DNA of 64,000 bases from an uncultured Bacilli bacterium (GTDB lineage: Bacteria > Bacillota_I > Bacilli_A > RFN20 > CAG-826), in the NCBI GenBank assembly GCA_944350425.1, contig CALVOX010000004.1, forward strand, positions 47,896 to 111,895, read 5' to 3'. Positions 1-9,624 of this stretch are shown here, one piece after another. The notes below the pieces were generated by a model. It searched no databases, was not told the origin of the DNA, and worked only from the letters and a program-made list of their open reading frames with translations. The translations under genes were made by a program, and so were the position numbers. The stretch's first letter is position 1, and each line of letters opens with the position of its first letter.

Positions 1-2205
1 TCCACACAAGTAGATGAAGAATATAAGAGAAAACATCCAGAATATGAACCTGATGGAGATTATGAAATCGATGTTAAATCAAAAACTGTAAATTTAACAA
101 ATTCTGGCGTATCTAAAGCTGAAAGAATGTTCGGCATTCAAAACTTATATGCACCTCAATATCAAGAATTAGTTCATAGAATTCACCAAGCTTTAAAAGC
201 AAACTTTATTATGGGTAGAGATGTTGAATACCTTGTTGATGAAAACCGTGAAATTCAACTTATTGACCAATTTACCGGACGTGTTTTAAAAGGTAGAGAA
301 TACTCCGATGGTTTGCAACAAGCGATCCAGGCTAAAGAAGGCGTTGAAATTAAAGAAGAAACAGTTACAATGGCTACTATTACTTATCAAAACTTCTTTA
401 GATTATTTAAAAAATTATCAGGTATGACTGGTACTGCAAAAACTGAAGAAGAAGAATTTAATAAAATTTATTCTATGAAAGTTATTTGTATTCCAACTAA
501 TAGACCAGTTATTAGAAAAGATTTAAACGATTTGGTTTTTGCTAATAAAGCTGCAAAAATGAAGGCTTTAATTAAAGAAGTTCAAAGAGTACATTCAACT
601 GGTCAACCAATATTAATTGGTACACCTTCTGTTGAAGCTTCTGAAGAAGTAGCTCGTGAACTTGATAAAGCTGGACTTCGTTATGAAATGATTAATGCTA
701 AAAACCACTCTCGTGAAGCTGAAATTGTTGCTCAAGCCGGCCAAAAGGGAAGAATTACTCTTGCCACTAATATGGCTGGTAGAGGTACTGATATTAAACT
801 TACTGATGAAACAAGAGCCTTAGGTGGCTTATACGTTTTTGGTTTTGAAAGACATGAATCAAGAAGAATTGATAACCAACTTAGAGGTAGAAGTGGTAGA
901 CAAGGAGATCCTGGTATTAGCCAATTTTTTGTGTCTTTAGATGATGAGTTAATGGTTAGATTTGCAAGCGATAGTCTAAGAAAAACTTTTGCCTCATTCG
1001 GCGATGAGCCACTTGATATGAGAATCATGACTAATGCCATCACATCTGCTCAAAAACGTATTGAAGGACAAAACTTTGATGTTCGTAAAACATTACTTGA
1101 TTACGATGATGTTTTAAGTAAACAAAGACATATTATGTATGCACAAAGAGACCAAATTTTGTTTGCAACAGATATCAATTCCTTATTAATCGAAATGTTC
1201 GATAAATGCGGCGTTGCTATTGCGAAACGTTCAACAAAAGAAGACTCAAAGAATTCTACTATCGATGGCAATAAACTTTTAAGCATTGTTACACCTCGTT
1301 TCCTTGCTGAAGGAATTATTAAACCTCAAGTTTGGGATGATGCTAGTGTCGAAGATGCAGCAAGTGATTTAACAGAACTTTTATTACAAGCTTATGAAGA
1401 TAAGAAGAAAACTTGGGGAAATCCTGAAGAAGCTGAAAAAATTCAAAGACAAATCACTTTAAGAGTTATTGATAGAAACTGGACTCAACAAATTGATAAT
1501 ATGACAAGATTTAGAGAGTCAGTCACTTTAAGAAGTTATGCTCAAACAAATCCACTTCAAGATTATGTTAATGAAGGTTGGGGATTATTTAGAGAAATGC
1601 AAGAAACTATCGCTTTAGAAGTTGTTTTAAACCTCTTAAACCTTAGAATTGCCAAAAAAGAGGAATTCACAACTGAAATTAAACCAGGAACAGGAAACAC
1701 TCCTCAAAAAGAAGGAAATGCCGAAGGATTAAAAGTTAATGTTGATGAGAAAACAGCTACAACTACTGCAACTTCAACAAGAACAAGACGTTTAAGTGAA
1801 GAAGAATTAAGAAAAGAAAAAATCAAGGAATACATTATGAATAGACAAGCTCAAATGGATGCTCAAAGAAAGGCACTTCAAGAGAGAAAAGCAAGTCAAC
1901 CTGTTGTAGAAATTCAATCAACATTAGATGGTTCAGCTAGACCAGTTGTTACAGCAACTCAAAGTTCTACTATTACTGAAAGTGTAGCTCCTCAAAGCGC
2001 TATTAAACCTGAAACTCCTGAAATTGTCGGAGATGAAACTAAAGATACTACTGAAGTAGAAGAAAAAGTTACAATTCAAGATAAGCCAAAAGAAAATATT
2101 GTAACTAATACTGATGAAGTTAAGGCTAATTTAAATATAAGCGAAATTGATAAAGATAAAGAAGCAGCCGAAGATACAGATTTTGACTCAATTCACACTA
2201 ATTAA
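1..2205 (+). CDS. secA: SecA preprotein translocase ATPase, 5' truncated by window edge
   Basis: SecA is the cytoplasmic ATPase that drives unfolded proteins through SecYEG. The frame is open from base 1, so the true start lies outside the window and 734 residues are visible. Seen: the second helicase half with TNMAGRGTDIKL (about 766-801) and RGRSGRQGDPG (about 889-921), then the helical scaffold with DVRKTLLDYDDVLSKQRH (about 1078-1131). From about 1660 the protein becomes a long charged, Thr/Glu/Lys-rich tail. That tail lacks the CxC...CH zinc finger found at the C terminus of many SecA proteins, so SecB-type contacts are unlikely (inference). prfB starts 2 nt after the stop, as in many Firmicutes. 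The family assignment is secure. Confidence 0.97.
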   Translation, partial: STQVDEEYKRKHPEYEPDGDYEIDVKSKTVNLTNSGVSKAERMFGIQNLYAPQYQELVHRIHQALKANFIMGRDVEYLVDENREIQLIDQFTGRVLKGREYSDGLQQAIQAKEGVEIKEETVTMATITYQNFFRLFKKLSGMTGTAKTEEEEFNKIYSMKVICIPTNRPVIRKDLNDLVFANKAAKMKALIKEVQRVHSTGQPILIGTPSVEASEEVARELDKAGLRYEMINAKNHSREAEIVAQAGQKGRITLATNMAGRGTDIKLTDETRALGGLYVFGFERHESRRIDNQLRGRSGRQGDPGISQFFVSLDDELMVRFASDSLRKTFASFGDEPLDMRIMTNAITSAQKRIEGQNFDVRKTLLDYDDVLSKQRHIMYAQRDQILFATDINSLLIEMFDKCGVAIAKRSTKEDSKNSTIDGNKLLSIVTPRFLAEGIIKPQVWDDASVEDAASDLTELLLQAYEDKKKTWGNPEEAEKIQRQITLRVIDRNWTQQIDNMTRFRESVTLRSYAQTNPLQDYVNEGWGLFREMQETIALEVVLNLLNLRIAKKEEFTTEIKPGTGNTPQKEGNAEGLKVNVDEKTATTTATSTRTRRLSEEELRKEKIKEYIMNRQAQMDAQRKALQERKASQPVVEIQSTLDGSARPVVTATQSSTITESVAPQSAIKPETPEIVGDETKDTTEVEEKVTIQDKPKENIVTNTDEVKANLNISEIDKDKEAAEDTDFDSIHTN

Positions 2206-2207
2206 TT

Positions 2208-3321
2208 ATGGATTTATTAAAACTTAGAAACGAAATAAAAGAAAAGGAAGAACTTTTAGAAGCTCTTGGTGACTCACTTTGACAACTCTACAATTAATCA
2301 AAGAATAGAAGAAATAGATAAATTAATTTTAGACGTAAATTTTTATTCAAACCAAAGAGAGGCTAAAAAATTAATTGATGAGAGAAATTCCTTAGTTGAA
2401 AACAAGGAAAAGTTTATTTTTTGTAAAAAAAGAATAAAAGAAGTTTCTGATTTTGCTTCATCTTTAGATATAGATGATAATGAAATGATAGATTTACTTG
2501 AAACTGAAGCTGATAGTTTATTTAAAGATATTCAAGATTTAAGAATTCAAGTATTGTTTTTCGGGGAATATGATCATTCAAACTGTATTTTAGAAATTCA
2601 TCCTGGCGCTGGTGGTACTGAAGCTTGTGATTGGGCTGATATGCTCCTTAGAATGTATGAGCGTTTTTGTGAAAGAGAAAAACTAAAATTTTCTATAATC
2701 GATTTTCTTCCAGGAGAAGAAGTTGGTATAAAATCAGTCACAATGTTAGTTGAAGGCAAAAATGCCTATGGTTTGTTAGAGTCAGAAAAAGGTGTTCATA
2801 GATTAGTAAGAATTTCCCCTTTTGATTCGAATAAAAGAAGACATACTTCCTTTGCAAGTGTATCGGTTACTCCACAATTTGACGATTCAATTAATATAGA
2901 TATAAATCCAGATGATTTAAAAATTGACTTATATAGAAGTGGTGGCGCTGGCGGGCAAAACGTTAATAAGGTTTCAACAGCAGTAAGAATAACACACATT
3001 CCAACAGGTATAGTCGTTTCTTCTCAAGTTGAAAGAACTCAGCTTAGAAATAAAGAATTAGCAATGAATATGCTAAAATCTAAACTTTTTGAAAGAGAAG
3101 AGTTGATTAAAAAACAAAAATTAAAGAATATTATAGGTGAGCAGAAAAATATTGAATGGGGTTCTCAAATCAGATCATATGTTTTTTGCCCATACACTTT
3201 AGTCAAAGATAATCGTACTAATTATGAGATGACTCAAATTGATAAGGTTATGGATGGCGAGATAGAAGGATTTATTTACGCTTATTTAGAAATGAGGAAA
3301 ATGAATGAAAGTAAAAATTAA
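2208..3321 (+). CDS. prfB: Peptide chain release factor 2 with programmed +1 frameshift
   Basis: RF2 ends translation at UAA and UGA by triggering peptidyl-tRNA hydrolysis on the ribosome. The frame opens at ATG 2208 and runs 24 codons to CTT TGA C (2277-2283). There the ribosome must slip +1 to enter the long frame that ends at 3321. A GGTGA stretch (2269-2273) sits 3 nt before the CTT and could pair with the 3' end of 16S rRNA as the stimulatory element. Further along are the class-2 stop-recognition tripeptide SPF (near 2814) and the catalytic GGQ (in GGAGGQNVNKVS, near 2940-2980). The layout is the classical RF2 autoregulation by UGA. The gene lies between secA and a YitT gene, which it overlaps by 17 nt. 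Confidence 0.96.
2277..2283 (+). promoter_or_regulatory. RF2 programmed +1 frameshift site (CTT TGA C)
   Basis: Codon 24 (CTT) and codon 25 (TGA) of prfB are followed by C, the canonical slippery site. When RF2 is scarce, slow UGA decoding lets the peptidyl-tRNA slip from CUU to UUU, which restores RF2 synthesis. GGTGA just upstream is the likely internal Shine-Dalgarno stimulator. Its presence shows that UGA is read as a stop in this organism. Confidence 0.93.
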
Positions 3322-4375
3322 CGAAAAGTTAACAAGAAAAGCAATATTTAAACATATTCTAAAAGCATTTTTAGTTATTTTTGGAACTTTTATTGTAGCC
3401 TTTGGAGCTGCGGTGTTTTTAGTACCTTTTAATATTGTTTCCGGAGGATTATCTGGCTTAGGAATTGTTTTATCAAAATATATTCCAATCGATGTTGATA
3501 TTATTGTAACTATTTTTACTTGGGCTCTTTTTTTTCTTGGTTTAATTTTCTTAGGACTAAAGTTTTCTGTAAATACTTTAATTTCTTCTATTGTCTATCC
3601 AATTATATTCTCTATTATTTTAAGAACAGGAATAAGCGAATATATTCTTAATTTATTAATTAATGACGGAATGTCTGTTACAAATAGCGGTGGCGTCGTT
3701 GAAATTATTAACCTTGAGTTATTACAACCAGGAAGACTTATAATTATCGGCCTTGTTGGAGGGGCTTTAACGGGAATCGGCTGCGGAATTACTTTTATTG
3801 GTGGTGGTTCTACAGGAGGCCTAGATATTTTAGCCTTTATCTTAAATAAATTTACAGGTATAAAAACCTCAAATTGTGCCCTTATATTTGATGTTTCTAT
3901 TGTCTTAACTGGGATAATTATTCAATTAGTTGAAAACTCATCCTATGGTTTCTTAGCATCTTTAATAGGTATATTTTCAGCGGTGCTCTGTTCATTGATG
4001 ATTGAATTTGTTTACGTTAGACAAAGTGGAGCATATTTTGCGGACGTTATTACAGATAAGCCAAAAGTTCTTAGAGATAGAGTCATAAAAGATTTAGATA
4101 GAAGTGTGACAGTATATAATGTTAAGGGTGGTTATTCTGATGAGGATAGAATCTGTGTAAGAATTATTTTTGCAAGAAACGAACTTATTAATGTAAAAGA
4201 TTTAGTTGCGGAAGTTGATAGTAAAGCATTTATGATTATTGGCGAATGTTCAACTGTAGCAGGCGAAGGCTTCTCAAAATTACATTCTAGTAAAGATAAC
4301 TCAATAAAAAAGATTAAAAAATTTGCAGAAGATAAAAAAGAAAATGAAGAAGGTAAAAATGATGAACCAAAATAA
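3305..4375 (+). CDS. YitT family membrane protein (DUF161 plus DUF2179)
   Basis: A 356-residue integral membrane protein of the YitT family. Family function is not established, and transport roles have been suggested. Seen: about five or six hydrophobic helices over residues 15-250, with glycine-rich loops such as VSGGLSGLGIVLS near the start and FIGGGSTGGLDILAF near residue 165. A soluble C-terminal DUF2179-like domain follows (about 255-335) with the typical VYNVKGGYS and AFMIIGECSTVAGEGF. The tail is very rich in Lys and Glu. The start ATG lies inside the end of prfB, with a GAGG box before it. The end overlaps the uvrB start, so the four genes from secA on look co-transcribed. The family call is firm and the substrate unknown. 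Confidence 0.88.
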   Translation: MKVKINEKLTRKAIFKHILKAFLVIFGTFIVAFGAAVFLVPFNIVSGGLSGLGIVLSKYIPIDVDIIVTIFTWALFFLGLIFLGLKFSVNTLISSIVYPIIFSIILRTGISEYILNLLINDGMSVTNSGGVVEIINLELLQPGRLIIIGLVGGALTGIGCGITFIGGGSTGGLDILAFILNKFTGIKTSNCALIFDVSIVLTGIIIQLVENSSYGFLASLIGIFSAVLCSLMIEFVYVRQSGAYFADVITDKPKVLRDRVIKDLDRSVTVYNVKGGYSDEDRICVRIIFARNELINVKDLVAEVDSKAFMIIGECSTVAGEGFSKLHSSKDNSIKKIKKFAEDKKENEEGKNDEPK

Positions 4376-6344
4376 TTTTGAATTAGTTTCAAAATTTAAA
4401 CCAACAGGAGATCAGCCTAAAGCCATTAAAGAATTGGTCGAAGGAATTAACGAAGGTAAAAAGTTCCAAGTATTACTTGGTGCAACTGGTACCGGTAAAA
4501 CTTTTACTATGGCAAATGTTATAACGGCTGTTCAAAAACCTACTTTAATATTAGTTCATAACAAAACTCTTGCTGGTCAATTATATCAAGAAATGAAAGA
4601 ACTTTTTCCACATAATAGAGTTGAATATTTTGTTTCAAATTTTGATTTTTACCAACCTGAAGCTTATGTTGTATCTAGTGATACATATATTGAAAAAAAT
4701 GCTGTAATGAATGAAGAAATTGAAATGATGAGAGTTGCTGCTGTTAACTCTATTGTTTCAAGAAGAGATACAATTGTTGTAGCTTCAGTTGCCTCGATTT
4801 ATGGTTTGACTGACCCTGAAGAATATAAAAAATTGGCTTTTGAAGTGCGAGTCGATGAAGAACTAGACTTAAAAGATTTTACTACTAAATTAATTAATTC
4901 TGCTTATACAAGAAATGAAATAGATCTTGCACCTGGTAGATTTAGGATACATGGAGATACTATATCCATTATGAGAGCGGGCGATAAAGATGAGTATATT
5001 CGTATAGAACTCTTTGGTGACACAGTTGATGGTATTTATAAATGTAATTATTTGACAGGAGAAATTTTAGAAAGTTATCAAGTTTTATCCTTTTTCCCTG
5101 CTTATGACCACGCTTCTACAAGAGACAGAATTACTAAAGCTTGTGAAAGAATAAAAGAAGAATTAAAAGAAAGAATTGAATATTTTAAAAGCGAAGGAAA
5201 ATTATTAGAAGCCGAAAGAATTGAGCAAAGAACTAATCACGACATCGAATCGCTTCTTGAATTTGGAATGTGTCCAGGAATAGAAAACTATTCTCGCCAT
5301 ATAGATGGAAGAAAAGAAGGAGAAAAACCATTTTGTTTAATGGATTATTTTCCTAAAGATTATTTAATGATAATCGATGAAAGTCACGCTACCATCCCTC
5401 AAGTTAGAGGAATGTTTAATGGTGATAAATCAAGAAAGCAAAATTTAGTTGATTATGGTTTTAGATTACCTTCTGCCCTTGATAATAGACCACTTAATTT
5501 TGATGAATTTGTCGAAGAATTTAACCAAGTAATCTTTACTAGCGCAACTCCAGGACCTTTCGAATTAGAAAAGACTAATGGAAAATTTGCTGAACAAATC
5601 ATTAGACCAACCGGACTCCTTGATCCGAAAATTGTAGTTAGACCAACTTTGGGTCAAATTGACGACTTATTATTGGAAATTAAAGAACGTGTAGCTAGAA
5701 AAGAAAGAGTTATGGTTGTTACTTTAACTATTCGAATGGCTGAAGATTTAACAGAATATCTTAAAGGTAAAGAAATTAAAACTGTTTATTTACATAATGA
5801 GTGTAAAACTTTAGAAAGAGGCGAAATTATTTATCAATTAAGAAAAGGTAAGTATGATGTTTTAGTTGGAATCAACCTTTTAAGAGAAGGCTTAGATATT
5901 CCTGAAGTTTCTTTAGTTGCTATTTTAGATGCTGATAAAGAAGGTTTCTTAAGAAGTGAAAGGAGTTTAATTCAAGTAGTTGGTAGAGCTGCAAGAAATG
6001 CTAATGGTGAAGCAATAATGTATGCTGATAAGATTACAGAATCAATGGAAAAATGTATTAAAGAAACAAATAGAAGAAGAAAGGTTCAAGAAAAATATAA
6101 CGAAGAATATGGCATTATTCCTACAACCATTATTAAAGAAATTGTCGATCCAATTCATGCAATTACATTTGAAGATAATAAACTTACTAAAATTAAAAAT
6201 GAAGAAGTTAAATTGTCTAAAAAAGAAATTGAAGAAAGAATTAAATTTGTTGAATCTGAGATGAGAAAAGCAGCTAAGGTTTTTGATTTTGAAAAAGCTA
6301 TAGAGCTAAGAGAGCTTCTTTTTGAATTAAAGCAAATGAAATAA
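4362..6344 (+). CDS. uvrB: UvrABC excision nuclease subunit B
   Basis: UvrB is the damage-verifying helicase of nucleotide excision repair. UvrA loads it on DNA and it then recruits UvrC. Seen: Walker A GATGTGKTF near residue 36, the beta-hairpin region with FDFYQPEAYV, the DESHATIPQ Walker B, and helicase motif VI (QVVGRAARN). The C-terminal UVR domain (residues about 620-660, KFVESEMRKAAKVFDFEKA) binds UvrC. I start at ATG 4362 because GAAGAAGG at 4346-4353 is well placed. ATG 4359 is equally possible, and a more upstream ATG (4323) would add only a Lys-rich run overlapping yitT. Length (660 residues) is normal. uvrA lies at 16982; uvrC is not in the window. Confidence 0.96.
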   Translation: MNQNNFELVSKFKPTGDQPKAIKELVEGINEGKKFQVLLGATGTGKTFTMANVITAVQKPTLILVHNKTLAGQLYQEMKELFPHNRVEYFVSNFDFYQPEAYVVSSDTYIEKNAVMNEEIEMMRVAAVNSIVSRRDTIVVASVASIYGLTDPEEYKKLAFEVRVDEELDLKDFTTKLINSAYTRNEIDLAPGRFRIHGDTISIMRAGDKDEYIRIELFGDTVDGIYKCNYLTGEILESYQVLSFFPAYDHASTRDRITKACERIKEELKERIEYFKSEGKLLEAERIEQRTNHDIESLLEFGMCPGIENYSRHIDGRKEGEKPFCLMDYFPKDYLMIIDESHATIPQVRGMFNGDKSRKQNLVDYGFRLPSALDNRPLNFDEFVEEFNQVIFTSATPGPFELEKTNGKFAEQIIRPTGLLDPKIVVRPTLGQIDDLLLEIKERVARKERVMVVTLTIRMAEDLTEYLKGKEIKTVYLHNECKTLERGEIIYQLRKGKYDVLVGINLLREGLDIPEVSLVAILDADKEGFLRSERSLIQVVGRAARNANGEAIMYADKITESMEKCIKETNRRRKVQEKYNEEYGIIPTTIIKEIVDPIHAITFEDNKLTKIKNEEVKLSKKEIEERIKFVESEMRKAAKVFDFEKAIELRELLFELKQMK

Positions 6345-6372
6345 TTCGCAAAACTAAAACTTATGTTATAAT
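6345..6372 (+). promoter_or_regulatory. Promoter of the glycosyltransferase gene, apparently leaderless
   Basis: TTCGCA (6345-6350), 16 nt, then TATAAT (6367-6372) preceded by an extended TGT. Only 9 nt separate the -10 box from the ATG and there is no ribosome binding site, so transcription should begin at or within a few bases of the start codon. Confidence 0.7.
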
Positions 6373-6381
6373 ATCTAAACT

Positions 6382-7659
6382 ATGTGGTACGATACACTTT
6401 ATGAAGTATTAACTGCCATTAATAATGTTATTTTATATTTTATTGGTGTGCCTTTTTTATTACAACTCATTTACATGTGTCTTTTTTGGGTTAAAAAAAA
6501 GACATATAAAAAGAGCGATAAGAAACATCGCTGCGCAATTCTTATTGCTGCTAGAAATGAAGAAAGTGTTATATATAATACCATTAAAGATTTACTAGAT
6601 AATCAAGATTATCCAAAAGATTTATTCGATGTATATGTAGTTGCACATAATTGTACTGATGGTACAGCCTTAAAAGCTAAAGAAGCTGGGGCAAAGGTTT
6701 TCGCTTTAAACGATCCAGATAAAAGTCATCATATAGTTTGCTATGCATTAAAAGCAGGAGTACAAGAGATATTAGATAGTAATATAAATTATGATTTTAT
6801 TATTAGATTAGATGCTGACAATCATGTAAATAAAGAATTTATTTCTTTAATGAATGATGCTTTTTCTAGTGGTGTAAAATTAGCTAGGCCTTATGAATCA
6901 GCTATAAATATAAATCAAAGTGGTTATACTAAAGCTTGCGGATTATATTATGTTTTCGATTCTCGCTTTTCTTCTAGAGTTAGAGAAAGACTTCATATTG
7001 ATGCTCATTGTCAAGGTCCTGGATTAATGTTTTCTATGGAAATTGCTAGAAAATATGGCTTTGATGCAGTAACAATTTGTGAAGACACAGAATTTAACTT
7101 TGAAAGAATCCTTCAAGGTTATCGTGCTCATTATGTTGAAGATGCTGTCGTTTATGAGGATTTACCATCGACTTTTAAAGATACTTACGCTCGTAATATT
7201 CGTTTAGGCTCAGGTAATATCTTGTTGTTAAAAAGATACTTCTTTAAACTTTTTGGCAAGTTCTTCACTACATTACATTTCTCGTATATTGAACAAATTT
7301 TAACTTTCTTATTTATCCCAATTTGTCCAATACTATGTATTTGGCTACCTCTTTATTATATTTATGCAATAATTTTTCTAACTATAACTGGCCAAATGCA
7401 AGCCCTTTATACGATGTTGATAATTATTGGAATAGTTTTATTGATATTATTCTTATTTATGGGAATTTTACAATCTTCTTTGTTAGTTATTTTAGATTAT
7501 AAAAAGATGGGCGCAAAAAGAAGAAGAGATTTAATCCCAGGCATAATACTTTTCCCCGTTTTTACTATAATCTATTGTATTACAATAACTATTGGTGTTT
7601 TCTCAAAACCAAAATGGATTCCCGTTAGAAGAAATCCTCAAGAAACAAATAAAAAGTAG
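6382..7659 (+). CDS. Membrane-bound family 2 glycosyltransferase
   Basis: A processive-type GT-2 enzyme at the cytoplasmic membrane. Seen: one hydrophobic helix at residues 15-35, a GT-A domain (about 48-250) opening with CAILIAARNEE, the metal/nucleotide motif RLDADNHV near residue 150, and the acceptor-side ICEDTEFNFERI near 232. The C-terminal half has three or four membrane helices (about 290-405). The Q/RxxRW motif of cellulose- or hyaluronan-type synthases is not obvious; in its place is ARNIRLGSGN. The product is probably a surface polysaccharide or glycolipid (inference). The gene stands alone between uvrB and secG, with its own strong -10 box and no ribosome binding site. The family is clear; donor and product are unknown. 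Confidence 0.85.
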   Translation: MWYDTLYEVLTAINNVILYFIGVPFLLQLIYMCLFWVKKKTYKKSDKKHRCAILIAARNEESVIYNTIKDLLDNQDYPKDLFDVYVVAHNCTDGTALKAKEAGAKVFALNDPDKSHHIVCYALKAGVQEILDSNINYDFIIRLDADNHVNKEFISLMNDAFSSGVKLARPYESAININQSGYTKACGLYYVFDSRFSSRVRERLHIDAHCQGPGLMFSMEIARKYGFDAVTICEDTEFNFERILQGYRAHYVEDAVVYEDLPSTFKDTYARNIRLGSGNILLLKRYFFKLFGKFFTTLHFSYIEQILTFLFIPICPILCIWLPLYYIYAIIFLTITGQMQALYTMLIIIGIVLLILFLFMGILQSSLLVILDYKKMGAKRRRDLIPGIILFPVFTIIYCITITIGVFSKPKWIPVRRNPQETNKK

Positions 7660-7748
7660 GTTAGCAAGGTCTATTTAATTTATAAATAAAAGTAGACTTA
7701 ATTAAATTTAAAAGATAAAATATTTAAGCGTTCAAGGAGATTTAAAAT

Positions 7749-8039
7749 ATGCAATGGTATGATTGGATATTCTGGATAATTTGCTTAGTAATCATTGTCT
7801 TGGGGTTACTTCAAGGTGGTAAAAGTGAAGGCGCTTCTGGTGCTATTACTGGTGGCGGATTAAACGTCTTTGTTAAAACTAAAGAAAGAGGTTCTGAATT
7901 AATTGTTTCTTATCTTACACTTGGATTTGGAATTGTATTCTTGTTCTTAGCTTTACTTTCTACTGTTCTTACTAATGTAAGTACAAGTGAAGAAACAGCT
8001 ACAACAGCAATTCATTTTGTTCAAAACTTTTTGCTCTAA
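7749..8039 (+). CDS. secG: SecG translocase subunit
   Basis: SecG is the small accessory subunit of the SecYEG channel. Seen: 96 residues with two membrane helices (about 5-22 and 55-77). Between them is the conserved glycine-rich loop LLQGGKSEGASGAITGG. A strong ribosome binding site (AAGGAGA) lies 8 nt before the ATG. It is monocistronic and closed by a clear terminator at 8058. The window also carries secA; secY and secE are not here. Confidence 0.9.
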   Translation: MQWYDWIFWIICLVIIVLGLLQGGKSEGASGAITGGGLNVFVKTKERGSELIVSYLTLGFGIVFLFLALLSTVLTNVSTSEETATTAIHFVQNFLL

Positions 8040-8057
8040 TTATCTGATATGAATGTT

Positions 8058-8087
8058 AAAACTTAGTCGAATAGACTAAGTTTTTTT
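8058..8087 (+). terminator. Rho-independent terminator of secG
   Basis: Arms AAACTTAGTC and GACTAAGTTT around a GAATA loop, followed by a T run. Confidence 0.9.
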
Positions 8088-8090
8088 AAT

Positions 8091-8123
8091 AAAAAAAGAG
8101 AATTCATATAAACATGAATTCTC
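8091..8123 (-). terminator. Rho-independent terminator of the reverse gene at 8145
   Basis: Arms GAGAATTCAT/ATGAATTCTC with a 6-nt loop. On the reverse strand the stem is followed by seven T. It sits back to back with the secG terminator. Confidence 0.88.
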
Positions 8124-8144
8124 AAGATTTAACTATAATTTATT

Positions 8145-9131
8145 TTATTGAATTGGAGTTCTTAGATATTTCATTGTTAGCCACATAGCTCTAAATCCAT
8201 AACACATTACATAAATCATGGACATAATTTGTAAAGAAGAACCCATAATATAACCTAAAATCATAGTAATAATTGCAGGGGTTAATGTAGCATGGAACGT
8301 AATACCCATTACTTGATAGAATTTTAATATTCTATTAGGGTTATTTTTACCTCTAGACATCAAGAATAAGATAGGAAGAATAAGAAGAGTAATACCACCA
8401 TTGATACCAAGAATAATTCCGACCATCATACCAACTTGTTGGCCTCTGATATCAAGATAACCTTGGTCTGCAAAGGTAAAGAAGTTAGTCATATAAGCTT
8501 GTTTGATTTCATTAATATCTTCAAGCGAAGTTGCGTTTTGCTTTAAATAACTTTTGAAGGAGGCAATATCTTCGATATGCCCATATCTACCAGCTGTGTT
8601 GCCAACCATTTGAGTGGAACCTTGTTGATAAATGGAAATAGAATATTGATCACTTCCTAAGAACATAGCATTAGAGACATTAGGATTATTCTCTAAAACA
8701 GAGTTAATTTGATCGGTGAATGATACGCCTGTATCGGTATCAAAATAATAAATATCGAATCTTAAATTACTTCTTTGGTAATTATAAATTAATGAATTTG
8801 ATACTGGTTCAACTGTTGATAACTTATGGTCAACAATTTTTAAATCAGGGGCAGTTTCATCCTCAACATAGTTATAAATTGCTTCAACTAAAACATCATT
8901 GTATTGGTTGTTTATGCTCGAAGAACCATTTCTAGTAGCTTCAGTAGTTAATGTAGGCATAACACTAATAAATAGTGAGAGTAACATAACGAATATAGAA
9001 CTAATCCAATGTTTTATACCTATTTCTTTAACAACGCCGTTATTAATTAATGATTTTAAGTAGAAGAATACTTTATTAAAATTAAACTTTTTCTTTTTTG
9101 GTTTTAATACTTTCGCGTTTTTACTTGCCAT
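8145..9131 (-). CDS. Membrane protein, possibly DUF1189-like
   Basis: 328 residues. The N terminus is very basic (KPKKKKFNFNK), followed by one helix (about 45-62), a 160-residue extracytoplasmic segment with no cysteines, and three or four helices (about 232-320). The layout of an N-terminal helix, a large external loop and a C-terminal helix bundle resembles DUF1189 proteins (for example YvdJ of Bacillus), but I see no decisive motif. A GAGGTGATT ribosome binding site precedes the ATG, and a reverse TATACT box lies in the shared upstream region (9132-9225) that also serves the divergent Nudix gene. Function unknown. Confidence 0.6.
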   Translation of the reverse strand: MASKNAKVLKPKKKKFNFNKVFFYLKSLINNGVVKEIGIKHWISSIFVMLLSLFISVMPTLTTEATRNGSSSINNQYNDVLVEAIYNYVEDETAPDLKIVDHKLSTVEPVSNSLIYNYQRSNLRFDIYYFDTDTGVSFTDQINSVLENNPNVSNAMFLGSDQYSISIYQQGSTQMVGNTAGRYGHIEDIASFKSYLKQNATSLEDINEIKQAYMTNFFTFADQGYLDIRGQQVGMMVGIILGINGGITLLILPILFLMSRGKNNPNRILKFYQVMGITFHATLTPAIITMILGYIMGSSLQIMSMIYVMCYGFRAMWLTMKYLRTPIQ

Positions 9132-9225
9132 TTAATAATCACCTCAACGTTTAAATAGTATATACTATTTAAGGTATAATAACAAAAATTAATTCGAGAT
9201 TTTTTAAATTTTATAGGTAATCAAA

Positions 9226-9624
9226 ATGGATAAGAAATATCAAAAATGCATCTTAACTAATATGATTCTCATTTATAAGGAAGACGAGATATTAGTAGTG
9301 GATAGAAAGAAGGAAGATTGGCCAGGATTAACATTCCCTGGTGGGCATGTTGAAAACGGCGAAACAATTATCGAAAGTGTTTTTAGAGAAGCAAAAGAAG
9401 AGACTGGTTTAGAACTTCTTGAAGTTAAACCTTGTGGAGTTTTTGAACGGCCTTGGGAAGCAGGTAGTAGGTACATCGCCTTTCTATATAAAAGCAATAA
9501 ATTTAGAGGTGCTATTAAATCTAGCAAAGAAGGAGAAGTTTTGTTCCTAAATAGGAACGATATAAACAAATTTGATTTATCGCAAGATTTTGTTGAGTTA
9601 CTAAATATAATGATTGAAAACTAA
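9226..9624 (+). CDS. Nudix hydrolase (MutT/8-oxo-dGTP type)
   Basis: 132 residues with a complete Nudix box at about 40-62: GGHVENGETIIESVFREAKE followed by ETG, matching Gx5Ex7REUxEExGU. The box binds the divalent metal that hydrolyses X-linked nucleoside diphosphates. The C-terminal half (FERPW, YIAFLYKS) resembles 8-oxo-dGTP diphosphatases, but substrate cannot be read from sequence. TATAAT lies about 45 nt upstream and AGGT precedes the ATG. The gene ends 28 nt before ssrA, and the ssrA -35 box lies inside its 3' end. Confidence 0.88.
   Translation: MDKKYQKCILTNMILIYKEDEILVVDRKKEDWPGLTFPGGHVENGETIIESVFREAKEETGLELLEVKPCGVFERPWEAGSRYIAFLYKSNKFRGAIKSSKEGEVLFLNRNDINKFDLSQDFVELLNIMIEN

Noticed and set aside
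2208..2282. prfB as a frameshifted pseudogene
   Set aside because: The shift is exactly at CTT TGA C with a stimulator upstream, and all RF2 motifs follow; it is programmed.
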